This document shows positions 34,993-44,400 of a DNA stretch of 64,000 bases, piece by piece (positions within the stretch are counted from its first letter, which is position 1; the number at the start of each line of letters is the position of its first letter). The notes beneath the pieces were generated by a model. That model searched no databases and was not told the DNA's origin. It saw only the letters and a list, made by a program, of their open reading frames with translations. A program made the position numbers and the translations under genes. The DNA lies in contig CAZLRF010000018.1 of the NCBI GenBank assembly GCA_964561785.1, positions 1-64,000 of the forward strand, given 5' to 3'. Source of the DNA: DATBSL01 sp964561785 (lineage in GTDB: Bacteria; Acidobacteriota; Vicinamibacteria; Fen-336).

Positions 34993-36287
34993 GGCCGTCC
35001 CGCCTCGCGCGCCCCGGCGGGGGCGGGAGGCGCGCCCGCCGCCGCCTTCGCCTGCACGACGCGGTTTCGGCCGCCGCGCTTGGCCTCGTACAGGGCCTCG
35101 TCCGCGGCGTGGAGCAACCCCGCGGCGTCGAGCCCGTGGACGGGGTACTCGGCGACGCCCCCGCTGACGCTGATCCGCTTGAGCGGCTGCTTCTCCGCGA
35201 ACGGGAACGGGTGGCTCGCGAGGAGGCTACGGATCTTCTCCGCCGCCGCCATGCCCTGGACCGCGTTCGTGTGGGGCATCACGAGCAGGAACTCCTCGCC
35301 CCCGAAGCGGCCGAACACGTCGTTCTTGCGCACGCTCTCGTTGACGAGCCGCGCGAGCTCCTGGAGCAGCTTGTCCCCCGCGAGGTGGCCGTTCGTGTCG
35401 TTGTAGTTCTTGAAGTTGTCGATGTCGAAAAGGAACACGGACAGCGTCTGCGCGGTCGGCGAGCCCCCCGCGCGCTGGTCGTAGGCCGCGCACGCCGCGC
35501 GGTAGACGAGGTCGTTGAGCGTCTGCTCCATGTGCTTCTTGTTGTAGACGCGGGTGAGCCCGTCCATCTCCGCCGTCGTCTTCATGCGGCTGACCTGGTT
35601 CGCGGTGTGCAGCACCTGCGCCCCGGTCTGGGCCACGAGGTGCAGCGCCGCCTTGGGGTCTCCGCTCTTGCGGGGCCGGGCGACGGCGATGATCCCGAGC
35701 GTCTCCTGGTCGAAGACGAGGGGGGCGATGAGGTCGGGCTGGGGCATGCCGGGGAGGGCGGTCCCGGGCTTGATGCGGCTCTGCGCCGTCTCCTGCTGAA
35801 GGTCGTGCCGGGTCACCACGTTCTGGACCTCGGCGGCGAAGCCGATCTCGCCCGTCTCGAGCGGCACCTCCGTGCCCACCTTGACGCCCGCGCCGTCGGG
35901 GTAGGCGGCGGCCACGACGAAGCGCGGCGCCTTCGCCTTCTCTCCCTTCCCGTCCGCCCTCTTCACGAGCACGGCCACCTGCTGGGGGTCGAGGCTGCGC
36001 TGGATGATCATGAGCAGGGTGGCCGGGATCTGCCGCTCGGTGAGGCCGCTGTAGAGCTCGCGGGCGAGCCGGGGGTACTCTTTCAGGAACTGCGTGAGGA
36101 ACTTGAGGTCCTCCTCGAGGGCGGCGTGGGCCTTCTTGAGCTGGGAGTGAGCGTGGGTGGCCGCCATCCTCTGCGCGACCGCCTCGCCGACCGACGTGCG
36201 CAGGCGGAGGAGGATGGGCACGAGGATGCCCGCGCTGATGGCCATCCCGAGGAAGAAGGCGACGAATTGAGATGCGCCGGACTCCAC
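34989..36287 (-). CDS. Membrane-anchored GAF-GGDEF diguanylate cyclase
   Basis: A 432-aa protein. The GTG at 36287 was chosen over a GTG 6 nt upstream because GGAGG lies 5 nt before it. One TM helix ('FVAFFLGMAISAGILVPILL') and a coiled coil (about 40-75) precede a GAF-like domain (about 80-235) and a GGDEF domain (about 245-410). The active site is GGEEF and the I-site R-x-x-D ('RKND') sits exactly five residues before it, so it should make c-di-GMP and be limited by its product. It heads the leftward six-gene unit. Confidence 0.92.
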   Translation of the reverse strand: MESGASQFVAFFLGMAISAGILVPILLRLRTSVGEAVAQRMAATHAHSQLKKAHAALEEDLKFLTQFLKEYPRLARELYSGLTERQIPATLLMIIQRSLDPQQVAVLVKRADGKGEKAKAPRFVVAAAYPDGAGVKVGTEVPLETGEIGFAAEVQNVVTRHDLQQETAQSRIKPGTALPGMPQPDLIAPLVFDQETLGIIAVARPRKSGDPKAALHLVAQTGAQVLHTANQVSRMKTTAEMDGLTRVYNKKHMEQTLNDLVYRAACAAYDQRAGGSPTAQTLSVFLFDIDNFKNYNDTNGHLAGDKLLQELARLVNESVRKNDVFGRFGGEEFLLVMPHTNAVQGMAAAEKIRSLLASHPFPFAEKQPLKRISVSGGVAEYPVHGLDAAGLLHAADEALYEAKRGGRNRVVQAKAAAGAPPAPAGAREAGRP

Positions 36288-36436
36288 GCTCACCTCCGGG
36301 CCCGAGTGGTAGCAACCGCCGTGCCCGCGCCGGGGGCCTCGAAAGCGGTCTCTTATTGTCCACGGGCCGGCCTCCGGGTCCAGGCGGAAGACGGCGGCCG
36401 TCCGAAAAGCAGCCGCGGCGGGCTTCCCTGGTGGTT

Positions 36437-36442
36437 TAGAAT
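36437..36442 (+). promoter_or_regulatory. Candidate -10 of the secreted-protein/MglA-fusion operon
   Basis: TAGAAT, 48 nt before the ATG at 36491, in the 203-nt gap between divergent operons. A Shine-Dalgarno GGAGG starts at 36481. No good -35 is visible. Confidence 0.35.
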
Positions 36443-36490
36443 CGGGAAACGCTGGCCCTCGTCTTGCTTCGGGGACGGGTGGAGGGGTCT

Positions 36491-37864
36491 ATGTGGGGCA
36501 GGGTGAAGACGGTCGTCCTCGCCGCCGTGGTCGGCGCCGCCGCTCTGGTGCCGCTCTTCGGCGACCCGAGGCAGACGCCGGTGACGCACCCCCTCTGGGC
36601 GCGGATGCTCCTCCGTGCGCTCGAGATGACCGACGCGGTGAAGGCGAGCGCCCAGGCCTCGCAGGTGTTCTCGACGCTCGCCTGGCGCGACAGCCTCTCC
36701 TACCCCGCCGACCGCTACCTGCGCGCGCAGGGCGCGGTCCTGCGCGAGGAGGGCGGCCAGCCGGTGCTCGCCGCGGGCGAGGGCCCGGCGGAGGTCGTCT
36801 ACGCCCTGGCCGTCGCGCGGCCCGGCGACTACCAGCTGCGCGCGCGGCTCGCCGGCGGAGCGACGCCCGCGACGGCCGAGGTCGTGCCGCTGTCGGGGGG
36901 CGTCGCGCTGCGGTCCTTCAGCCTGACGCCCTCCGCGGAAGAGGCCGGCTGGGTGTTCGCGGGCTCCACCCACCTCGACCCCGGGGCGTACGCCGCGCAG
37001 TTCCTCCTCCCCGCGGGCACCACGCTCGCCCAGGTCGAGATCGCCCCGCCCTGCGTCAACCCGATCGAGCCGGCGGGGGGCTGGCGGCCCGAGGCCACGA
37101 CCACGGACGAGGACCTCGCGATCACCGCGGTGAGGGCGATCGACGTCGAGCACGAGCTGCCGCCGGCGGCGAGCCCGATCGAGATGAACGGCGAGTCGTT
37201 CCAGGTGGAGGCGCCGGCCGAGGCGGTCGAGGAGCGCGCCAGGGCGACGGGGCTCGAGCGCGCGAGCCTGCGTGCGGGGCGCTCCGGCCTGCGCGCGGTG
37301 GTGTCGTTCGACCTGCCGGAGCCGGGCCTGTACTCGCTCACCGCCCTCGTCTCCCCGGGGTCCGGCCAGCGCTGGCTCGTCGACGGGTGCCGCAAGGCGA
37401 TCGTCTGCCCGGCGGCGGGCACGGCGTGGCGCCCGATCCTGAGCCAGGAGTTCCAGGCGGGGCGCCACACCCTGGTCCTGACCCTGGGCGACGGGGCGAG
37501 CCTCGAGCAGATGCGCCTCGAGCTCAAGAAGAGCGCCCCCGCCGACTACGTCGCCACCCTGAAGAGGCTGGGCTTCGACCCCGGCCCCGCGGGGCCGGTG
37601 ACCCGCGCCCGGGCCCTCGAGGCCATGGGCTTCGTCCGCGAGCAGCGCCGCGCGCTCCTCGCCGACCTGTGCGGCGACCGCGTGCCGTTCGAGGAGACGC
37701 CGACCGCGCTGCCCACGCAGACCGCGGGCACGGCCCCGCCCACCGGGCCGGACGGGGGCGGGGGCGGCCAGCCGCCGGGCCCGATCGAGCCGCCGATCGG
37801 CCCCCCGATCCTCCCGCCCCAGCCGCCCGGGTCGCCGACCCAGCCCGTGGGATCCGGCTTCTAG
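36491..37864 (+). CDS. Secreted protein of unknown function, partner of the MglA fusion
   Basis: A 457-aa protein. GGAGG 5 nt upstream supports the ATG at 36491. An N-terminal signal-anchor ('VKTVVLAAVVGAAALVPLFG') is followed by two beta-rich modules (about 85-180 and 215-355; 'PGDYQLRARLAGG' and 'PGLYSLTALVSPGSGQRWLV' look like repeats of one Ig-like fold), then a helical stretch and a Gly/Pro-rich tail. No catalytic motif or known family was recognised. It ends only 3 nt before the ATG of the MglA-GYF-receiver-DUF4388 gene, so the two are surely co-expressed; it could be the envelope-facing part of that system. Confidence 0.8.
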   Translation: MWGRVKTVVLAAVVGAAALVPLFGDPRQTPVTHPLWARMLLRALEMTDAVKASAQASQVFSTLAWRDSLSYPADRYLRAQGAVLREEGGQPVLAAGEGPAEVVYALAVARPGDYQLRARLAGGATPATAEVVPLSGGVALRSFSLTPSAEEAGWVFAGSTHLDPGAYAAQFLLPAGTTLAQVEIAPPCVNPIEPAGGWRPEATTTDEDLAITAVRAIDVEHELPPAASPIEMNGESFQVEAPAEAVEERARATGLERASLRAGRSGLRAVVSFDLPEPGLYSLTALVSPGSGQRWLVDGCRKAIVCPAAGTAWRPILSQEFQAGRHTLVLTLGDGASLEQMRLELKKSAPADYVATLKRLGFDPGPAGPVTRARALEAMGFVREQRRALLADLCGDRVPFEETPTALPTQTAGTAPPTGPDGGGGGQPPGPIEPPIGPPILPPQPPGSPTQPVGSGF

Positions 37865-37867
37865 GCG

Positions 37868-40260
37868 ATGGCCCTCTTCAACCACGCGACGAAGGAGGTC
37901 ACGGCGAAGCTCGTGTACTACGGGCCCGGCCTGTGCGGCAAGACCACCAACCTCCAGTGGATCCACGGCAACCTGTCCTTCAAGACGAAGGGCAAGCTCG
38001 TCTCGCTCGCCACCCAGACCGACCGCACGCTCTTCTTCGACTTCCTCCCCGTCGAGCTCGGGACGATCCGCGGCATGCGCACGCGGATGCAGATCTACAC
38101 CGTCCCCGGCCAGGTCTTCTACGAGTCGACCCGGCGCATGGTGCTGAAGGGGTGCGACGCGGTGGTCTTCGTCGCGGACAGCCAGGCCGCCATGCTCGAC
38201 GCCAACGCCGAGAGCCTGCGCAGCCTCCGCCAGAACCTGCTCGTCAACGAGATCGACCCCACGATCCCGCAGGTCATCCAGTACAACAAGCGGGACCTGC
38301 CGACGGCCCTGCCGATCTCCGTCCTCAACGAGCGGCTCAACCCGCGCAACCTCCCCTGGTTCGAGGCCGTCGCGTTCAAGGGCACGGGGGTCGAGGAGAC
38401 GCTGAAGGGGATCACGAAGCTCCTCTTCCAGTGGCTCTCACGCTACTACGGCGAGGGCGACGCGGCGGCGGCGAGCGCCACCGCGGGGATCGGAGCCCCC
38501 GCCTCGGGGCCCGAGAACGCCCCGGTCAAGGTCACCGTCCGGGTCCCGCACGCCACGCTCAAGATCCAGCCGGAGGAGCTGCCGAAGCCGGCGGCGCCTG
38601 GCCCGTCGCGCCCGGCCGCGCCGGCCGCTGCGCCGGCTGCGCGGGCCCAGACGCCGACCCCCGCCGCGCCGCCTCCGCCCGCCGCACCCGTGCGCCCCGC
38701 CGCGCCGCCGCCTTCGCCCGCCGCCCCCGTGCGCCCCGCCGCGCCGCCGCCTCCGCCCGCCGCACCCCCCGAGGACGAGCTCGCCTCGACGATCGTGTTC
38801 GCAAAGCCGAAGCCCGCCGCGCCGCNNNNNNNNNNNNNNNNNNNNNNNNNNNNNNNNNNNNNNNNNNNNNNNNNNNNNNNNNNNNNNNNNNNNNNNNNNN
38901 NNNNNNNNNNNNNNNNNNNNNNNNNGAGGACGAGCTCGCCTCGACGATCGTGTTCGCAAAGCCGAAGCCCGCCGCGCCGCCGACGGCGCCGCCGCCCTTC
39001 TCGATCCCCGCCCCGAAGCCCACGGCGCCGGAAGCGCCGGCGGAGATCATCAAGCCGCAGCCCGTCGTGCGGCCGGGCGTGGCGGCGAAGTCGACCCCGC
39101 CGTCCGCGATGAGCGTCCCACCTCCGATCCCCGCGGGAGCGAAGTTCGAGGCGCCGAAGCCCGCGGCCCCCGAGCCCGCGGTGTTCCGGGAGCCGGAGAA
39201 GCCGGCGCCTCCCGCCGACCCGGCGCCGCGGGGGGAGGGGCTGCGCGCGGACCAGTGGCTGTACCTCCTCGACGGCGCCCAGCGGGGCCCGATCGACGTC
39301 GAGGACCTGATCGACCTCGTGCTCACCTCGATCCCCGAGGACACGAAGGTCTGGCACCCCGGCCTCGAGACCTGGGTGAGGGCCAACCAGCTGCGCGAGA
39401 TCGCGGAGGAGATCCCCCCGCCCCTGATCCCGGGCGCCCAGCGCGGGGCCCTGCTCGAGGAGGACATGCCGGACTTCAACACCGTGCCGGGGATGCTGCG
39501 CACGGTGCTGATCGCGGACGAGGACTCCGCGTTCCGCAAGTACCTCGCGATGCCCCTCGCCGCGCAGGGCTTCACGATCTACGAGGCGGCGGACGGGGCG
39601 GCCGCGTGGCAGATCGCGGTCCAGAACCGGCCCTGGATGATCCTCGCCGACATCTCGATGCCGGAGGTGGACGGCTTCGAGTTCTGCCGCCGGGTGCGCA
39701 ACCACCCGCTGCTCGCCCGCGTGCCGCTGCTGTTCATCTCGGGCTCGGACAAGTACAAGGAGCGCTACCGCGCCCTGCAGATCGGCGCCGACGACTTCCT
39801 CTCGAAGAACATGCCGATCCGCGAGCTGCTCATGCGCATCCAGCTCCTGATGACGCGCTACTCCGACCTCTCCGCGGAGCAGAAGCCGGGGACCGAGGAC
39901 GTGGCGGGGGCCTTCCAGGGACGCATCGAGGTGTTCGGCGCGCCGGCGCTCCTGCAGATGTGCGCCCAGGGACGGCTCACCGGCCTGTTCACCGCGCTCG
40001 CGGAAGACGCGGCCAACACCGCGACCGTCATGGGCTTCCGCGAGGGGGACATCATCTCCGCGGCCTGCGGCGGCACCAGCGGCGCCGACGGCGTCTACGC
40101 GTTCCTCGCGTGGGAAAAGGGCAGCTTCAAGTTCACCCCGGGCGACCCCGGTCAGGGCGAGCCCCTCGCCCAGAGCGTCGAGCACCTGCTGCTCGAGGGG
40201 TGCCGGCTCCTCGACGAGTCGCGCAAGGGCGGCGACGGGGAGGGCGAAGCTTTCGCCTGA
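37868..40260 (+). CDS. MglA-like GTPase-GYF_2-receiver-DUF4388 fusion protein
   Basis: An assembly gap splits the gene, but 55 bp are identical on the two sides and in frame; collapsing them gives one 745-aa frame. Residues 1-195 are an MglA-type Ras-like GTPase: P-loop GPGLCGKTT (19-27), the family motif TVPGQ, and NKRD. A Pro/Ala linker (about 210-400) carries an 'EDELASTIVFAKPKP' unit. A GYF_2 domain follows (about 406-460, 'DQWLYLLDGAQRGPIDVEDL'), then a receiver (about 494-612) with acceptor Asp543 in 'ILADISMPEVDG' and its Lys, and a DUF4388 domain (about 630-740). MglA controls polarity and motility in Myxococcus; no MglB is here. The joined architecture is inferred from the overlap; each half is certain. 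Confidence 0.82.
38771..38825 (+). repeat. 55-bp sequence at the left edge of the gap
   Basis: Identical to 38926-38980 on the other side of the gap. The match runs exactly from the contig end for 55 nt. This equals a common assembler k-mer length, so it is most likely a contig overlap that was not merged. Confidence 0.85.
38826..38925. other. Assembly gap of 100 N inside the MglA fusion
   Basis: A placeholder gap. The flanks overlap by 55 nt, so the true gap is probably negative in size and no sequence need be missing. Keeping 100 N breaks the frame; collapsing restores it. Confidence 0.9.
38926..38980 (+). repeat. 55-bp sequence at the right edge of the gap
   Basis: A second copy of 38771-38825. 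A real tandem repeat of a whole linker unit cannot be excluded, because the linker is Pro/Ala-rich and repetitive. Confidence 0.85.
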
Positions 40261-40383
40261 GGCCCGTCGCTCGACGCACTGTCCGCGTTCCGGCCAGGGC
40301 GAGCGCTGTGGTCGTCTGCGACCTCTCCGAATCAACAGCTTACGGGTGGTCCGCCGTTTGCTTCGGACATGGCCGGAGGTCGT

Positions 40384-41361
40384 ATGTCGCGGAATGCTCG
40401 GGGCGGGCTCGTCGGCGTGGCCCTGGGTGGACTGCTCGCACTCTCGTACGCGGGGACGGCCGAGGCAGGCTATCAGGTGGCCACGGGGGTCACGGGCGGC
40501 CTCGGGACGAGCCGCAACCCGTTCGACAAGACCAGCCAGCGGAAGGTCGCCCGGGACGCCCACGACCGCTGGCTCGTCGTCTTCTCCCGCGTGAACGCCG
40601 GGACGGGCCGCAACGAGGTCCACCTGGCCCGCTCCCGCGACTTCAACCCGCTCAACAACCTGCCGGACGCGAACGAGTGGCCGTCTGTCTGCCTCTTCGG
40701 CCAGGGCGGGCTGGTGGTCGACAACGCTGCGAACAACTACGTCTTCCCGTCGCTCGACGTCAGCGAGAGCCGCCTCAAGGTGGGCGTCACGGTGCTCGAC
40801 CTCACCGCGAACGACGTGCTCTACACCCAGAACGTCAACGTCGCGAGCTGGAGCCTGGCCGGCGCGTGGACGCAGGCCGGCGGAGGGACCTCTCCCCGAT
40901 ACGACACCGTCAACGCCAGCGTCTACGGCACCACGGCGCCCGTGCTCGCGTTCGACGCCAACGACCGCCCCCACCTCGCCTACGTGCGGGCGAACGTCTC
41001 GTTCCGCCCGAGCGTCTACTACCGGACCTGGCAGGGGAGCTGGGGGAGCGAGATCGAGATCAGCGACGTGAGCGCGGCAGGGACGGCGTTCCCGACCGAG
41101 CTCGACCCCACGATCGACTACGGCGGCAACGGCTGGGTGCACGTCGCCTACAAGGACGACAGCAACGTCGGGGACGCGACGGCGAAGACCGACCGCTATC
41201 GCTACGTGCGCAACGCCCTCAGCGGCGACTACGGGACGTTCACCTCCCCCGTCACCGTGATCTCCGCGGGCGTGAGCAACGACCTGGGCCAGCCGCCGAG
41301 CCTCGCCGCCCAGGGCAACGACGTCTGGCTGGTCGGGGGCTTCGCCGGCGCCGGCTCGTAG
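40384..41361 (+). CDS. N-terminal part of a giant secreted protein, ended by an in-frame TAG
   Basis: Encodes 325 aa up to a TAG at 41359-41361. The start at 40384 has GGAGGT just upstream and gives a signal peptide (about 1-30, ending GTAEAG); an ATG at 40369 is the alternative. The product is beta-rich with sialidase/BNR-like repeats ('VLAFDANDRPHLAYVRANVS', 'TIDYGGNGWVHVAYKDDSNV'). The same frame continues directly after the TAG with the same kind of sequence ('WAWFNYSSSDGGAWAHGAAG') and stays open to 46071, so this is the front of one large gene. The TAG may be a fresh nonsense mutation, a base error, or a readthrough codon. Other genes here end with TAG, so the codon is not reassigned. 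Confidence 0.8.
   Translation: MSRNARGGLVGVALGGLLALSYAGTAEAGYQVATGVTGGLGTSRNPFDKTSQRKVARDAHDRWLVVFSRVNAGTGRNEVHLARSRDFNPLNNLPDANEWPSVCLFGQGGLVVDNAANNYVFPSLDVSESRLKVGVTVLDLTANDVLYTQNVNVASWSLAGAWTQAGGGTSPRYDTVNASVYGTTAPVLAFDANDRPHLAYVRANVSFRPSVYYRTWQGSWGSEIEISDVSAAGTAFPTELDPTIDYGGNGWVHVAYKDDSNVGDATAKTDRYRYVRNALSGDYGTFTSPVTVISAGVSNDLGQPPSLAAQGNDVWLVGGFAGAGS
41359..41361 (+). other. In-frame amber codon inside the C25-peptidase gene
   Basis: TAG between a Ser codon and a Trp codon; coding sequence on both sides is in the same frame. One base change (for example to TAC, TCG or CAG) would make a single frame of about 1.86 kilocodons. Confidence 0.85.
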
Positions 41362-41451
41362 TGGGCCTGGTTCAACTACTCGTCCTCGGACGGAGGAGCG
41401 TGGGCGCACGGCGCCGCGGGCTTCAACTTCGAGTGCGTCGCCTCGTTCGAC

Positions 41452-44400
41452 GTGATCAACCCGGTGGTGGGCACGAACCCGGCCGGGTCCGACCACCGCG
41501 TGGCCGCGATGCGCGACTTCGGCAACAACCGCCTGTACCGGTATCTCTGGACCGGCTCGAACTGGGTGGACGGCGCGTGCGGCTCGCACACCCAGTACCT
41601 GCTCGGCTTCAACGGCAGCGCGAGCACCGACCGCGGCAACGTGGCGATCGAGAAGCACAAGCCGGCCACCGCCGCCGACCAGATCTACTGCTTCTACAAC
41701 TCCTTCGACGACACGCCGAACACGCCGCCCCCGCCCGCCGACTCGATCACCTGCGACACCACGGGTCCGCTCGCGGCCAGCCCGCGCCCCACCTACAGGT
41801 CCATCGGGACCCGCTCCGACGACACGGGCAACGCGACGGTGACGCGCGACTCCCCGACCGTGACCGGGGTGGGCACGCAGTGGCGGACGAACAACCGGGG
41901 CCTTGGCGATCGGCTCACGATCAACGTGTCGGGGACGGAGTATCACTACGTCGTCGCCTCCGTGCAGTCGGACACCCAGCTCACCCTGACCCGCCCCGTG
42001 CTCCAGGCATCGGGCACGTACGCCTACACGCTCGCGCGGCAGTTCGAGACCCTGCAGCGGTGGGAGGACTGCGTGTCGCGCTCGGCGGCGAACACCTGCA
42101 AGCGGCTCGCGGACACCCAGGAGTACTTCGCGACCGCGAGCTCCAGCCTCGTGGCCGACGGCCGCATCGAGGTCGGCGTCGCCTACGAGGACAGCGTCTT
42201 CGCCCACTCCACCGGGGGGACGGGTCCGGGCCAGCCGGTCCTGCGAGTGGCCGGGGCCACCACGAGCGCGACCCGCGACATCACCCTCACCGCGGTCGGG
42301 CCGAACCGCCACAACGGCACCGCGGGGACGGGCGTCGTCGTGGACAACGAGGCGAACACCGCTTCCGCCATCGAGATCGCGGCGAACAACTTCGTGCGGG
42401 TCGAGTGGATGGAGGTCAAGGGCGGGGGCTTCGGGGCCGACGGCATCCGGCTCCCCGCCTCGACGCTGGGCTCGAACCGGATCGCCCTCCACGCGAACCT
42501 GGTACACGACGTGGGCGGCGACGGCATCGAGATCGAGGATTGGAACACGAGCGCCGACGTCTACAACAACTTCGTCTACCGCGCCCGCGAGAACGGCCTC
42601 TTCCTGAGCGCGCTGGGCTGGAGCGGCAGCAGCGCGATCAACGTCCTCAACAACACGTTCTTCGAGAACAACCGCGGCTCCGCGGCCTACGCGGGCGTCC
42701 GCTCCGCCGTGGGCGTCATCAACGTGACCCTCCGCAACAACCTCTCCCTCAACCACGCCATGACGGGCGGCGTCGACTTCGGGATCGCGGACGAGCTCGC
42801 CGACGGCACGGCCGACCTCGGCGCGTCGAGCGGCACGAACATGAGCTCGGACGGCTCCGCGCTGACGCCCAACCACTGCGCCGGCGCGGGCGGCTGCCTG
42901 ACCGGGGCCATCGACACCTTCGTCTTCGTCGACGTGTTCGCTCCGAACCTGCACCTGCGGAGCGACTCCCAGGCGCGGGGCCAGGGCGCGAACCTCCTCT
43001 CCGTCCTCGGCTACTCCCCGTTCCGCACGGACATCGACGCGCAGCTGCGGGCCACCGGCCCGTCCTGGGACATCGGCGCCGACGAGTACTTCGGGACGAC
43101 GGCGGTGCGGCTGCAGTCGTTCACGGCGACGGGCGGGGAGGCGTCGGTGCTCTTGGAGTGGCGGACGGGGTCGGAGCTCGAGAACGCGGGGTTCCACGTG
43201 TACCGGGGCTCGTCGGCGGACGGGCCGTGGGAGCGACTGACGCGGGACCTGATCGAGGGTCTGGGCTCCTCGGCGGTGGGGCGAGCGTACTCGTGGCTCG
43301 ACACGGGTCTCGCGAACGGGGTCCGGTACTACTACCGGCTGGAGGACGTGGACACGGCGGGGGTGTCGACGGTTCACGGACCGGTGTGGGCGGTTCCGCA
43401 AGCATCCTCGTCGGGTCCCGGCGAGGGCGAGGGCGGCGGGACGGAGGGTGGCGGCGGCGGGGCGGAAGGCGGCGGGGGCGAGGCGGCGGNNNNNNNNNNN
43501 NNNNNNNNNNNNNNNNNNNNNNNNNNNNNNNNNNNNNNNNNNNNNNNNNNNNNNNNNNNNNNNNNNNNNNNNNNNNNNNNNNNNNNNNNGGGCGAGGCGG
43601 CGGCGCCGGCGCTTCCGGTGCGTCGTGCCCTGGTGGACGCGGTGGTGGGGCGCAAGGCGCGTCTGGTGTCGGCGCAGGCGCTGGAGCTTCGGGCGTTCCG
43701 GGGTCTTCGTCCCTCGGCGGTGGGCGTTCCCGAGATGGCGGTGGGAGCGGACGGGACGCGTCGAGCGTCGCGTCGGGCTGTGTCGGCGCCGCGTGTGACG
43801 CGGGGTTACCTGCCGCAGCGCGTGGCGCGACTCGCGGGGACGGTGTTCCAGGGGGAGAGCAAGAGCGCGGTGGTGGAGCTTTACCCGGTGCGCTTCGACG
43901 GGTCTCGGCAGCAGCTGGTGCTGGCGCAGCGGGTGCGGGTGCGGCTGGCGTTCTCGGAGCTCGAGTCCGGGGAGACGGGGACGGGGCGGATGGGGCGGGC
44001 GCGGCCGCGTCGGATGCCGGCGTCTCGGGACGTGCTGGCGGTGCTGCACACGACGAGGCGTGGGGTTCACGGGGTGCCGTTCGAGTCGGTGTTCCCGGGG
44101 CGGACGCGGGGGTATCCGCTCTCGCAGCTGAGGCTGCAGCGCGAGGGCGAGGCGGTGGGGTACCGGGTGGAGCCGGGGGGAGGGGAGTTCTCCCCGGGGA
44201 GCCGGCTGGTGTTCTGGGCGGACGTGGAGGCCTCATCGACGGACCACTCGGGCGAGGTGGCGTGGGAGCTGGTGCGCGCGGCGGGGGTGGGGATGGAGAC
44301 GGTGTCGGCGGCGCCCGAGGGTGTGGCGGCGGGGACGACGCCCATGGGGGTCGCGCGGTTCGAGACGAACCGGATCTACCAGGACGGTCTGCTCGAGGCG

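Noticed and set aside
38771..38980. A genuine tandem repeat of the 55-nt unit
   Set aside because: Possible, but exact identity ending at both contig edges and the k-mer-like length make an unmerged overlap more likely.
37741..39250. Pro/Ala-rich repeats as a CRISPR or satellite array
   Set aside because: The repeats follow codon periodicity of low-complexity linkers, with no regular spacers.
41359..41361. Genome-wide reassignment of TAG
   Set aside because: TAG ends several normal genes here (for example those ending at 9566, 17611, 25939 and 37864).
38446..44070. A long minus-strand frame crossing two assembly gaps
   Set aside because: It depends on N runs being translated and is antisense to well-supported genes.
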